From the NCBI GenBank assembly GCA_941918925.1, contig OW799234.1, forward strand, positions 93,475,978-93,539,977: 64,000 nucleotides of DNA, in the 5' to 3' direction. The stretch is from Phyto melanocephala. Its lineage: Eukaryota > Arthropoda > Insecta > Diptera > Rhinophoridae. Position 1 is the stretch's first letter, and each line of letters opens with the position of its first letter. This document shows, in pieces, positions 49,190 to 60,165 of the stretch. The position numbers and the translations under genes are program-made. The notes under the pieces were generated by a model that was given only the letters and a program-made list of their open reading frames with translations, was not told the origin of the DNA and did no database searches.

Positions 49190-49733
49190 ACGAAAATTTT
49201 TTTTCTTATGTAAAAACTTGCTGCTCGCGGAGAAAACACTATGCAGAACATTTAACCAGCTGTCTGTTAGTAAAAACTGAAACAACCTGGAAAATATTAC
49301 AATTTCAAATTGTTTACCGAAGTTACTTAATAGTATGACATCGAAATATCCAACATTTTACAATCAACACTTACCCGTGGTAAAAGAAATAACATCAGGT
49401 TAGATGCTCCTTAATGGCTTCAATGGTACAATGTGGATAGAAGATACGATTATTAAACCTAAATGGTACCTTCATTGTCAAATATCACACTTCTACAGTC
49501 ACCATAGGTAACATAGCATATTTAAGTAAGGAAATATCCATGATGAAAACCCTTATCAGGAAGTGCTATCTTTGGAAATGGTCAAGGATATTCATATAAA
49601 TAACGGCGACGAGATTAAAAGGTTGGCTGGTAGTAAGAAAATCAGTATCGGAATGTTGGGTTCCCTTATGATTGTATTGGCATATGGTATGGTATTGTGG
49701 TTGATAAAGAAGAGAAGTTGCTTCAAGCTCTAA
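49190..49733 (+). pseudogene. env: Decayed envelope-gene 3' end of a gypsy-class endogenous retrovirus
   Basis: Coding-like composition begins near 49190 and is broken by several stops and frame changes. The last open part, 49530-49733 (67 codons), ends with a hydrophobic membrane span of about 20 residues (about 49645-49700), a short lysine/arginine-rich cytoplasmic tail and stop TAA. A polypurine tract follows within 80 bp. Known: insect errantiviruses place env last, ending in a membrane anchor just before the polypurine tract and 3' LTR. No gag or pol is seen upstream. Non-functional; family placement rests on layout rather than a search. Confidence 0.55.
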
Positions 49734-49812
49734 ACTGCCGACAAACTAGAGCATCCTGCTAAAGCATCAAGTTCTTTCATCCACTACCCTCCCAATATAA
49801 ATATTAGATTTT

Positions 49813-49830
49813 AAAGGGGGAGGAGTTCAC
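49813..49830 (+). promoter_or_regulatory. Polypurine tract and 3' LTR start
   Basis: AAAGGGGGAGG is followed by AGTTCACC; errantivirus LTRs commonly start AGTT. The LTR's right end could not be fixed because no second LTR is in the window; sequence to about 50100 may belong to it. Confidence 0.5.
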
Positions 49831-51251
49831 CTTATTAAAGTTTAATTTTGATTTCTCAACGAAATAACAAAAATTAAAATTTAAGATATTCATCACTTCC
49901 AAAATTACTCCAACAAAATATAACGCAGACACTTTCGTCAGCGTGTTTAAATTAAAATAAATTTAAATAAATAGAATAGGTAAAGCAAAATAAACGGAAA
50001 CTGCATAGACATATCGTCAGTATAATTTATTTATTGTTTTTATGAATTTGAAAAAAAAAAAACATAAGTAACAGATAAAAGAGAAAAAAAAACAGTTGAA
50101 ATCGAGTACTCTAATCTACAAAACGTAATATTGTGATCTTTAAGTCACATAAACATTTCTCAAAATCCATATCTAAAAAGGAGAAGCAAAAAATATATTT
50201 AAACTGCCAATACTAGATGTTACAATTGAATCAAATTAATACGTTTCGTAATTAAAGAAATTATCATTCAAATATTAGGCGATTCCAAATTGATTCATTA
50301 AAGTGTTATTAACATGGAAGTGTAGGACATGGAGGTTATTTTTATTCGGTTTTCTATTCGAAATTACAATGTTTAAGCATACTGTTTCAAACAATTTCAT
50401 TTATTAATTGAATAACGTCTTAACCAATCTGTTCTTACATATTTATCATTAAAAAAATGTTAACAATGTTATCTAACAACGTCTTATAAGTTCTGTTTAA
50501 CCGAAAAAGAGAAACTTTTTTTGCAATTTTAATGTCAGAAAACCCTTATTAATGTTGCCTCTTAAGCTTAAAGATTTTGTTTTATATTCGAAAGTTATAA
50601 AGTTTTAAAGATTCAATTGGAAAGTTTTGCAAATTAAACGATTAATACCCCGGCAGATAATAAAATACGAAAAAATTGAATCATCAAATCATAACTGTGA
50701 AAATTATTTGGTAAAAAAGACAACCTCAATACCCTTTTAAGATTTGTTCAAAATAACACAAAATTTTCTATCTATTTTAATTAAATTTGTAAGCCATTAT
50801 AAAACAAGCAAAATATGAGTATGGTTTGAAAAAATTTTAAATATTTTTTGTTTTAATTTAAAGCTATTTTTAAATAATACCTTATTTTTTTAATTGAGCA
50901 AAGTTTGTATTTTAGTATATTTGTTTATTAATATAGTCATCAAAGTAGTGAAAATCATTATATTTTCCTGTTGTCCAAGTAATCAACGAAAATGAAATCA
51001 AGTGCAATTATGTAATAAAAAAAAAATAATAATTTGTATATATGTATGTATGTATTTAATAAAAACAATACAAAATAAATTTTAAGTTATAAAAAAATAT
51101 TGAATGAAACCAATTCTATGTTATTTCTAATTAAGGACAAATCTCTTGTATAAACTTATAGAGAAATAACTCAAATACAAATCAATGTATCTAAATATGT
51201 ATAGAAGAAAATGTAAAAGTAAAGAGTCTATTGTACTTTTATATAAAAATG
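49831..51251. other. Non-coding stretch, left part probably LTR
   Basis: Beyond the probable LTR, only AT-rich sequence with the partial hairpin-MITE relative at 50330-50395 and a GTAT microsatellite near 51038-51056. Confidence 0.45.
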
Positions 51252-51528
51252 TACACATATTGCACACTAAATGCAATAGCATCTCAGCTCCAAATTCTAA
51301 AATTGTCAGGAGGCAAAAAATACTTAAGATCGTGCAGAAGCAATGTTATTAAAAAACAAACAAAAAAGCAGGCGTAACATTATGTTTTTTCTTTTAAAAA
51401 AAGATAGTATTGAGAAAGAAATGTTTGGAATATTTAGAGATGTGTATTGTAAATCAATTTATCGAAAAAATTAAATTTTTGCAAATTTTGAGTTGTAAGG
51501 TTATTGAACTTAGTGTGCGATATGTGTA
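51252..51528 (-). mobile_element. Foldback MITE, copy 1
   Basis: TACACATATTGCACACTAAA at the left end is mirrored at the right by TTAGTGTGCGATATGTGTA. The internal block (reverse complement of TAAATTGATT.ACAATAC and AAACATTTCTTTC) matches the copy at 63265-63488 in the opposite orientation. No coding capacity. Confidence 0.7.
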
Positions 51529-51955
51529 GTTAATGTTTGATTTTAACAATATTGGTTTTTTTTTAATCTTATCTTTCTGCATTCGTTTAAATTCAAAGCC
51601 TTTTCTTAACTTTGTATTTTTTAAAAAGGAAAAGCTTTAAAGCAAGCATTTTTTCACTTTTTGTTTTAAAAACTATTTTCACATTTTATACATTTTTACC
51701 ATTTCTTATAATTTTTTTTATAGGTTTTGGTCCAATGATGTTTCAAATGAAGGTGTTTTAAAAAGGGAGATTTAGAGGCAGAGTATTTAGAAGGAAAACA
51801 AAAATCAAAACATGTTTATAATAAAAGACATTGTCTAAATGGCTATGTTTGATTTGTGTTGTTCTTAGGTGGGTGATGTAGTTGTTGTTATTGCTTAATT
51901 TATAACCAAAACGTTGGGTTTCTAGCAGTTAACATAAGTAATTTTGTAATGCTCA
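51529..51955. other. Non-coding stretch downstream of the Yippee gene
   Basis: AT-rich, no features recognised. Confidence 0.5.
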
Positions 51956-51961
51956 TTTATT
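51956..51961 (-). terminator. Candidate polyadenylation signal for the Yippee gene
   Basis: The first AATAAA I found on the minus strand after the stop codon lies here, about 520 bases downstream. A 3' untranslated region of that size is plausible. In DNA this AT-rich the hexamer arises often by chance. Confidence 0.3.
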
Positions 51962-52479
51962 ATTAAATTTAATATTAATTAGAATTTTTTTAATAATTAT
52001 TACTTTTTCATTTGTTCATTAAAACTAAAACAAGCTACTTATAAAATACTCATGCATTTGTATGTTTGTATGTAAAATACTTAGTGAAACTCAGCAATAT
52101 ATAGACACGCTTAAACCAAACCTCTAGGTAAAGATTTTCGGCATAAATTTCTTGTCCTGGCAAAAAATTAAAAAAAAAATAAAACTGACACATTTGTGAT
52201 TTGACACTCTCTAGTTGATTAGTCCCATTCATTATGATTTGTAGTTTAATATGTTATATGGATGTTGTATTGATGTTATTATTACAGTAGGTTCTTAACT
52301 AAATTCCCAGCCACTACTTCTCCCTTTGGACCGGCTTAACAGAAAAAAAATCATGGTATTTCTTTTTTGTTGTTTTTTATAAAAAATGTATCACTTCTCG
52401 ATAGTAATTTACATGCCTTTTTGAGTATATCGAACTTTTCTCTTCAATACGCATTCTTCTGACGCATTGTCTCAATAGT

Positions 52480-52824
52480 TCAATCCCAGCCATTTTCCTT
52501 AATCATATGTGCTAATTCTATGATGTATTTACCCTCTTTATACTTTTGACTCGATTCGTAGGCATGTTCATACTTCCAACCCAATGGAGTTTTACAGCAT
52601 TCGCAGTAAATATCGGCAACTGCATGCAGTCCGGTTAGCAGTATTCTTTCTTCTGTCTGACCACAGGCCACATTAACCACAGAATTAAAGAGATATGCTG
52701 GACCTTGACTGCCCTGAAATGATTTTGAGATAAGCTCATCGTGCGAGGCCAAGTGAGCTCGACAGTGAACACATGAGTATGTCCGATTAGTGGACGGTAA
52801 ATAAGATTGAAATGTTTTCACCAT
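52480..52824 (-). CDS. Ypel: Yippee-like zinc-binding protein (YPEL1-4 type)
   Basis: The open frame encodes 114 residues with stop TGA at 52480-52482. Seen: the Yippee zinc-binding signature, with Cys18-x2-Cys21, then 52 residues, then Cys74-x2-Cys77 followed closely by LGW (81-83). The protein ends in an Ile-Glu-Leu-Ala-His and Asn-Gly-Trp-Asp tail. I start at ATG 52824; the frame continues two codons further to a TTG, but the ATG has a good fly context (GAAAATGG). Known: this family is tiny and extremely conserved across animals. Flies carry one YPEL1-4 type gene (CG15309 in D. melanogaster) and a more distant Yippee (YPEL5 type); this length and sequence fit the first. Vertebrate members localise to the nucleus or nucleolus and centrosome/mitotic apparatus, with links to proliferation and senescence; the biochemical activity is unsettled. 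The coding region is in one exon, with an intron immediately upstream in the 5' leader. The gene looks intact. Confidence 0.96.
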   Translation of the reverse strand: MVKTFQSYLPSTNRTYSCVHCRAHLASHDELISKSFQGSQGPAYLFNSVVNVACGQTEERILLTGLHAVADIYCECCKTPLGWKYEHAYESSQKYKEGKYIIELAHMIKENGWD

Positions 52825-52864
52825 TTTCAAACCTTTACTAATGAGCTGTTGTTGTGTTTGAAAG

Positions 52865-52939
52865 CTAAAAAGAGTTGAAAAGAAAAAACTGTTAGGTATA
52901 AATGTTTAACAAAAATTCTTCATTTTAAAATTAGCTTAC
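52865..52939 (-). other. Probable 75-bp intron in the Yippee 5' leader
   Basis: On the minus strand a donor GTAAGC begins at 52939, and a pyrimidine-rich tract ending TTTTTAG stops at 52865, 41 bases before the start codon. The size is typical of short fly introns. It places the coding exon start at 52864. Inferred from splice consensus only. Confidence 0.65.
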
Positions 52940-52972
52940 ATTGTTCTGGGTATCAAATCTCGTTCTATGGAA
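52940..52972 (-). other. Possible small 5' leader exon of the Yippee gene
   Basis: On the minus strand, TTTTTGTTTCACAG ends at 52973 as a good acceptor, and the 33 bases after it run to the GTAAGC donor at 52939. No ATG in frame with the coding sequence was noticed, so it would be untranslated. If the acceptor is not used, the leader exon extends further upstream. The acceptor lies inside a 28-bp inverted repeat (see findings). Confidence 0.4.
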
Positions 52973-53060
52973 CTGTGAAACAAAAAGTTTATAAATTAAG
53001 AGGTATTATACAACCGTATGATATAATACGCAAAACTTTTAATTTCACAGTTCCACAGAA
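52963..53060. repeat. 28-bp imperfect inverted repeat at a Yippee leader splice site
   Basis: Bases 52963-52990 and 53033-53060 are inverted copies with three mismatches and a 42-bp loop. Both arms contain TTTCACAGTTCC. The transcript could form a stable hairpin that includes the proposed acceptor at 52973. Confidence 0.85.
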
Positions 53061-53689
53061 CTAGAATTGACACTTAGAACAAAACAATTAAAGAAAATTA
53101 AATTAAATTTTTGACCTATGCAGGATCTAAGACTTAATATCTCAGTTTTTTGCAAAATGTTTGCATTTCAAAGAAAATACAAATAAAATAATAATTAAAA
53201 CTCAAAATAAAGACAAAATACCAGATAGTCGATTTCTCAGCTGTAAGTCATTCGCATTTCGAAAAATAATATCTTTCACAAATATTTATGATTATTTCTT
53301 TTTTAATTTTTAAAAATTTGAAATTACTATTTGGGTTTTAATGATAAAATACAAATTCATAATCAACAGGGATACCGTAAAATGCGCATTAAATATGTCG
53401 TAAAAACTTAAAATATGCTTAATAAATAAAACCACAATTCATATTTGTTTTATGCTTAAGTTCTGTCAATATTTATTGTAAAATGATTTTTAATTGAAAA
53501 GAAATATACAATAAAAACTAGAATTCCACCTTTTCTTCATTATTCGGTGTTTTTTGTATCACAAATTGCTCTTAATTTTATTAAGCCTTCCAAAGACTCT
53601 ACCCTAGGCATTTTCTACAAAAAAAAAAAAAATTCATAGAAGCTTTCAATTGCATTTAAAAATCTAACAATTTGCTAATATTATTATTA
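53061..53689. other. Probable Yippee first-intron sequence
   Basis: AT-rich, no repeats or genes recognised; assigned to the intron only if the leader exon near 55131 is real. Confidence 0.35.
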
Positions 53690-54292
53690 TAGATCAAAAT
53701 GTACGAAAATTTATACCGCACAGTATATTCAAAATTTAAAACGTAATAAAACTGACAAAATTAGATGTACGATTCTGATATTTTGCAACCATTGCTTTTT
53801 GGTTAAAGGCTTTGATCTAGCGGAAAATAAATGTTACACGCCCACTTTTACGCCCACCTCCCATATAACGGCTTATCTTAAATTCATATAATTTATCTAT
53901 GGATAAAGATTTTGTAATAATAAAGGACTATATTGAAATATCTAAGTTCATTAGCAGAAACAACTTCGACACGCCTACTATAACGCCCACTTTTCACTTT
54001 ATCTACTGTTAATGAAATTAACAAGCTCATAAAACCGAGAAAATTAGAGGTATGATGATAAAATTTGCTACATATGTACATATATCCTTCAAGTCAATGT
54101 CACCGTTATGCCAGAAAATTTATATGGCACGCCCACTTTAACGTCTTCCTCCCATATAACGTTTTACCTCAAATTCATATAATTTATGTATGGATAAAGT
54201 TTTTGGATGAATAAAGGACTATATTGAATTATTAGCTATATTATTTATTAGCAGAAACTATACTGACACGCCTACTTTAACGCCCACTTACA
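53690..54292 (+). mobile_element. HINE family A internal fragment
   Basis: It begins GATCAAAATGTACGAAAATT as in copy 3 (36380) and carries two diverged 288-bp-type units (CACGCCCAC at 53837 and 54128, 291 bp apart). Neither terminus is adjoining, although a decayed 3' end (TATATAAGACTCGGCACAG) lies at 54717-54735 and could be its remnant. The minus frame 53893-54081 is a shadow. Confidence 0.8.
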
Positions 54293-55130
54293 ATATGATA
54301 ATAAATTTGCGTATTTTAAAGAGTTTCTATATTGCACGATTTGAGTTTTATTTAACTTAATGCAACTACACATTTTTTTTTGATACACTTCTTATATATT
54401 GGAAGAAAATATCCAGTTTTTAATTATTTGCTGAGTTATAAAACTTACGCCTTTAAGGATTTTGAAACTGAAATCGGCATGCCAGTTAAAAAAAAATATT
54501 TTTAAGAAATTGTTTTCTTAAAAATGAAATTTTATTTTTACTAAAAAAATTACATAAAAGATAATATAACAAATTACTTATTTTATTGTGTTAAATTAGT
54601 ATAAAGGTTATGACAATCTTTTGATATTAATACCTTGAGATCATTTAGAGATTCTTATAAAAAAATTTTATTATTTTTTATCGAAATGCGTAAGTAAATT
54701 TTTCTTTTAGAAAGCTATATAAGACTCGGCACAGTCAATAAAGCTATTTTAATTATTTTTAAATAAAACAAATGAATACTTATTTTAAATTTAAATTTTT
54801 TTTTATAAATTGTATACTTTTATCATTTACATATTAAACGAATAAAATTCGTTGATTCATTGTCTATGTATGAGAATAAATAAGAGCATTAATATTTATC
54901 AAAATTATTTTAAAAAAAATATTTCGTTTTAAATTAACGATTTTCTATTAAACATTATTAAACGTGGCTTATCCGAATTCGACTGTATTTCGACCTAAGA
55001 CCTATATGTTATTTTTAATCTAAAAGTTAAGTAACATACATACATGCTTTTAAACAAAATGTAAAAAAAAAAAAAAAAAAATTTTACAACTGTAAACAGA
55101 TAAATTATATGCGAAATATTTTATACTCAC

Positions 55131-55210
55131 TCTTTAATCTATTTGGAAAAAATTTTCTTTCACTTGCACTAATAATGAGTAGCACGTTACAATTTGAAAA
55201 TCTAAAATAT
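55131..55210 (-). other. Possible first leader exon and donor of the Yippee gene
   Basis: On the minus strand a strong donor (GTGAGTAT) begins at 55130 after sequence ending TTAAAGA. Pairing it with the acceptor at 52973 gives a 2.16-kb first intron containing the HINE-A fragment at 53690-54292. The upstream limit of the exon was not found and 55210 is arbitrary. The link to the gene is inference from splice consensus and orientation. Confidence 0.3.
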
Positions 55211-55775
55211 AAACAAAAAAGAAAAAAAAACTCACACAATTATCAAAAACATATAAAATGTATAATTTCAAATGGTTTCGATTAAATAGAATTAATTGCA
55301 ACACTCACACTTTTTTGGTACGATTCAAAAATTTAGTTGTGGAAAAAAAATAAATTATGTATAGATAAATTTATGTATTTAGCTCGTGAACTACTTTTTC
55401 TAATTGAAATACAAAATTGAAGTTTTTACAATTTTTTCTTGACAATTAAGTTTAAAGAAAAAAAAATTAAACAAGACTGCTGAGAAAAAATAATTAGAGC
55501 AAAAACCAATCAGCCACCAGCAATTTTAAACAAATGGAAATTATAAAAACAATAGTAATAAAATTTAAAATATAATCCGCACGAGAATTATACTGTTTTT
55601 TGTAATAACGATCACTTTTTTTTATAGTGTTCAATTCAGTTCAGTTCACTTTGCAGACTATAAAACGATTCGTAACTTAACTAAATAACGCAAACTCCGA
55701 TGGTAGACTAAACGTTATTTTTTACTTTGTTGGTTTTAGGTGAGTGAATTGCAAGCAGAAAATCATACAAAAGAA

Positions 55776-55820
55776 ACATACATACATACATAAATACATA
55801 CATACATACATATGTACATA
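55776..55820. repeat. CATA tetranucleotide microsatellite
   Basis: About ten CATA units with two interruptions. Confidence 0.85.
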
Positions 55821-57420
55821 TACCAGAGACAGGAGCAGCTAATTCAGTTCAGTTACTTTGAACAGATTGTAGATAGAATAGGCAGGCGGCAGGCATTTGT
55901 GTTTTTCATACACACAAGTCTCATTTAAAAAAAAATAATAATAAACACTTTTTAGTACTTTATTTTGTATATAGTACGACAACGTCTGTCTTTGTAAGGT
56001 ATAGAAGAGATCTTTAACAAAAGTCTGTTGGTTTGTATATAATACTTAAAGAGTCCACAGCACTCTTCACTCCTCAAATTGTAGTGATACCAGCAACGTC
56101 GTCAGTCAGTGAGCGATATCGATGAAAACAATAACAGCTGTTTTTAGCACGTTGTTTTTTATTTATATTTAGTTTGCTTTATTACGTTGAAATGTTTATT
56201 TTTGTATTTAATAATATGTACTTTGTTGGCGTAGTTTTACTATTGTTGTTATTTCTTTATGATCTACTATAGTGTATGGCAGCAATATGTTGTTGTCTAT
56301 ACAAACATACATACGTACATTTGAGTATGTATTACTCACAATCTGTTGGATATATAGTACTATTACTGTTATTATAATTGCTGTTGTTGTTGATTGCTTA
56401 ACAACTTTTTTTTCTTTTTGTTAATATACAACACAAAGAATATACATACATACATATGTACATACAATTTGCTGATAAATATTGTTTTTGTTGAAAATTT
56501 TTTACTTCAGTTTGGTCTAAATACTGCACCCACTATATGTAAGTATTTCTCTGCTTAGTGTTTGATGTTGTTGTTTCTACTGTAAGTTTATTTTCTTTGT
56601 CCAACAGCAGCACCAACAAAATGAAACAAGATTCATAAGTTTCAATAAGAATTTAGCAAAACAGTTTTGTCAAACCATTAACCAGCAGTTCTGCATTCGT
56701 ATATGTGCTTAATTTAACTCAAAGAGTGCTAGAAATAAAAAGAAATTTGTAAACATTTTATTAATCTCCTACCACGTATTATAAAAATAAAGTAAAAAGT
56801 GTTAAATTTGCAGAATTTTTTTTTCTTTTATTTTAAAAAAGTATTTATACACCATTTCCAATAGTGCTCAAAATAAGCTAAAATATTAACATATAGGTAG
56901 TCAAAGTTTTTTTTACTATATCCAATTTTATTAATTGGCAATAATAAAAAAAAATAAAAAATATTTTTTTTTAATCATATTTTTTTGTTTTTATTCTGAC
57001 TTGAATTAATTTTTATTTTTTTTTTTGTACGAAGAAATTAAATATTATTTGTGATAATAAAAGTAAGTTTGTTCCAACATTATCCGAGTGAAATGGTTTT
57101 TCGTAACGGGCTACAATTTCGTCATCAGCGCTCTTGATCGGTAGTTTGGGAATGGATGTTAATATCGTCTATTTAACTTTAAACTTTTTAATGCAAAATA
57201 ATACGCTAATCAAATATTATTGTCTTCATGTTTCCTAACATAACTTGGTGAGAACGAGAAGAACTTTTGAAAACTTAAGTTCGGAGTTTTCAAGGCATAC
57301 AAAACAACAATCACTCTAATATTTCTGAAATACGAAAAAAATAAATGTTTTTGATATTGATTTAAAAAAAAAGTTCGATATTTTTTTAAATTAAAAATCT
57401 GCCTTTATTTAGTAGGATTT

Positions 57421-58225
57421 TTATACCCTTCACACAGTGAAAAAGGGTATATATAGGTTTGTCATTCCGTGTGAAATTTCTACAATTTTCATTTCCGACC
57501 CCATAAAGTATATATTTTCTGAAAGCTTATGAATAGGGGAGTCGATTAAGCCCTGTCAGTCTGTCCGTCTGACTGTCTTTTTTTGAAGATTTTTGAAGCC
57601 CCCCGACATAGGTTGGACCCAGGTAAGGTATTAAAATATCAGAAATATTCGGGAGTAGATCGGTATTGAAAATCAGAAACATCGGTACATAAACAACTTA
57701 GATATGAGCAAAAACCCACGACCACCTCGATTTTTTTTCACAAAAACAACATTACAACAACAACATACATACATACAAACGTGTATACTGGTTAGAGAAA
57801 ACGTGGCATCGAATCCCAACTGAGCCAAAAAAAATTTTTTTTTAATTTTTTAAAAATTTTTTTTTTTATTTTTTATTTAATATATTATTTATATTTTTAT
57901 TATTATTTTTTTTTAAATTTTTTTTTTAATTTTTTTTTTATGTTTTTTTTGTTTTATATATATTATATACATAATAATTTTTTTTTAAATTTTTTAAAAA
58001 AATTTTTTTTTTTATTTTTTTTTACATTTTTTTTTTTTTTTGTTTTTTTAACATACATACGTGAATTTATTTTACAATGGGACGTTTTTATATATGTATG
58101 TTTTTATATGTATGTACGTATTTCATATGGGATGAATGGTGACACAAACCACTGTTATTGCATGACTACACGTTGTGAAGGGTATATAAGATTCGGCAAA
58201 GCCGAATATAACGCTCTTACTTGTT
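57421..58225 (+). mobile_element. HINE family B copy
   Basis: It starts TTATACCCTTCACACAGTG. Next come CCCCATAAAGTATATATT (57501), a short GTCTGTCCGTCTG tract with an adjacent deletion near 57560-57590, and an A/T core (57830-58045). The 3' hairpin TTCGGCAAAGCCGAA is followed by CTCTTACTTGTT ending at 58225. It includes a segment (GTGTATACTGGTTAGAG) shared with tandem copy 2 but not copy 1. The frame 57940-58290 is translated A/T core. Confidence 0.88.
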
Positions 58226-59789
58226 TTAAATATATTTTAATTGCAAATCATGTTGGTATCAGGAAAATTTTCACACACCCTTCGCAGTAAATCAGGCTAT
58301 ATTACACGTCAAATATTCGCTTTCGGGTACTCGATTATTTTTGGTTTATCTGCATGAACCTTAAACTTTGTATATCCTCCAACGCATCAAATAACATGGA
58401 TGAGATAAATTTATTCGTTTGTCAAATGTTATATCGCGCGTTTTATGAGATGTAACATAATGCTCATAATAATGCCCTTCTCAACCTCAAAACAATTAGG
58501 AACTGTCTAATGGGCTACCACAAAAAAATAGTGTTGTCAATTGAAAGTTCTTCGCCTAAAAAAACCTACGCTTTATATTAAGAATCCTGACAAAATTCTT
58601 GGTTTTTCAAATGTTAATATGTATATGTATTTTCACCTTTTATTTTTTCTTTTATTTGGTAAAAATGAATTGAAACGAGAAAAAAATATCACAAGCAAAT
58701 TTATTCGAGTAACTGATTTTCAAACCTTTTTAATAAAATAGATATTTTAACAATATGTATGATAAATTTTCTTTTTTTTTGTAATTTTTTATAAAAATTA
58801 TCAGTTTAAAGAAAAAATTATTTATAATTAATTACTGTAAGAAACTCTTCTCTTCATTAGCATTTTGAAGATTTTGAAAAAAACTTTTTAAAGAGAATCT
58901 CATGCAAATGGTGTAACCTGAACCCCAGACAATAGAGTTATGTTTGCGATAAATTTTTTTAATTTTCCCCGTATTGCTGTTAGTTAAAGTTTTATTTTTG
59001 TAGTTTTTTTTTAAGATCGTTTCATTCTTTTGTTTGTATTAAATATATCTTTTTTATTATTTTGTTAAAAAGCAAATAACCGCCTGTCGCTCTGGTTTTG
59101 TAATAAAAAACCAAAAAATAAAAAAATACTGCTGTGTTGCTGTGTTGACATTTTAATCACTATTTAGTTAACTGTGTGAGGGATATCTATGTAAATAAAT
59201 ATTTGATGGTATGTTTATATACATAATTGGTGTTGAATTCAACTCCTTAAATAAACTGAAAATATAAAAAGTCTTTGTTTCTGTATTATTACAATACTCT
59301 TCTTTTAACACTCCCAAGATTTTACATATCAAAAGAAAAACAAACAAAAAGTGATTATGAATTGGTTTTTCTCTCAGTGTGTGAGTTTAGGATTTTGTTA
59401 TACTCTCCTTTACCGTTTTGATATTTAATTTCCTGAGACGTTGCAAAAAATAAAAAAAGCACACAAAGAGATTACAATATGTGAATATTGTAAGTACGTA
59501 CATACTGAATCGTTATCTACCAAATTCGATGTTATTTAGTTTATTTTACAAAATCACCATGGAAAAAACTGTTTTTTTTCGGGCATCGTTTCGAACAACA
59601 TTTGATAAAAAAATTCATTAAGTGTTGAGGCCCATTTCTGCATGAATAGGTCATCAGCAAATAAAATTGTTATATTAGGGATGAGTTCAAAAACGTTCAA
59701 AGGATCTTGAAAAAGTCACTGTGGATTTTGTGCTGATGACGTCATCGGTTCATATCTACTTGAGAACAACGTAGGAACGTATGAACTTA
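58226..59789. other. Non-coding stretch
   Basis: No gene supported; frame 58541-58741 has no recognisable domain. Sequence from about 59570 may include more of the decayed mariner that follows. Confidence 0.5.
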
Positions 59790-60000
59790 TTTAGGCATGA
59801 ATTGGATGATATTAACAGCAACTACTTGTGGTTTTTCATTGGACATTCTTGACGAATGCTTGAAGGGCATAGTTATCTCACGTGAAGGTGATGTATACAG
59901 GCCACCGAGATCATACGATTTGATCCCGTTGATGTTATTTTTCTTAAGTCGTGTGTCTAAGGTCACAAAGCCAACATAACCCAAGCTATTGAACAAATTT
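59790..60000 (+). pseudogene. Mariner-class transposase C-terminal remnant
   Basis: The plus frame includes LDILDECLKGIVISREGDVY and RPPRSYDLIPL, recognisable as the segment around the third catalytic Asp of mariner-class transposases (usual PPRSCDLTPLDYFLW). A frame change follows PL. No inverted ends found. The overlapping plus and minus open frames are otherwise without meaning. Confidence 0.65.
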
Positions 60001-60062
60001 AGTATAACTCAAATACTTCAGTCATCAAAAATTTGACATTTTAGATGCGTTCCACAATAATA

Positions 60063-60165
60063 TTTATGGGGTTGAGATAAAAACTTTCCGCCATTTTGTT
60101 TAAGGCATCATTTTGGATTTTAATTTTCTCAGCCAGCTATGGATTTATAAGAATAATTTTAACAC
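60063..60165 (-). mobile_element. HINE family C fragment
   Basis: TTTCCGCCATTTTGTTTAAG, then GCATCATTTTGGATTTTAA, matches the repeated body motif of HINE-C (26980, 34750, 62430). No termini. Confidence 0.5.

Larger units (their letters stand above)
54293..57420. other. Non-coding stretch including possible Yippee promoter
   Basis: It holds the leader-exon donor at 55130. Tetranucleotide CATA repeats run at 55776-55820. Two similar AATTCAGTTCAGTT words lie near 55632 and 55839. On the minus strand, near 56100-56120, TTTTCATCGATATCGCTC is close to the fly DRE core. A minus-strand promoter in 55600-56150 is plausible but unproven. Bases 56800-57400 are low complexity. Confidence 0.35.

Noticed and set aside
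52825..52830. Two extra N-terminal codons of the Yippee frame starting at TTG
   Set aside because: The first ATG is at 52824 with good context, and the resulting N-terminus fits the family length.
57940..58290. 116-codon plus-strand frame, Phe-rich at its start
   Set aside because: It is the A/T low-complexity core and 3' hairpin region of a HINE-B copy.
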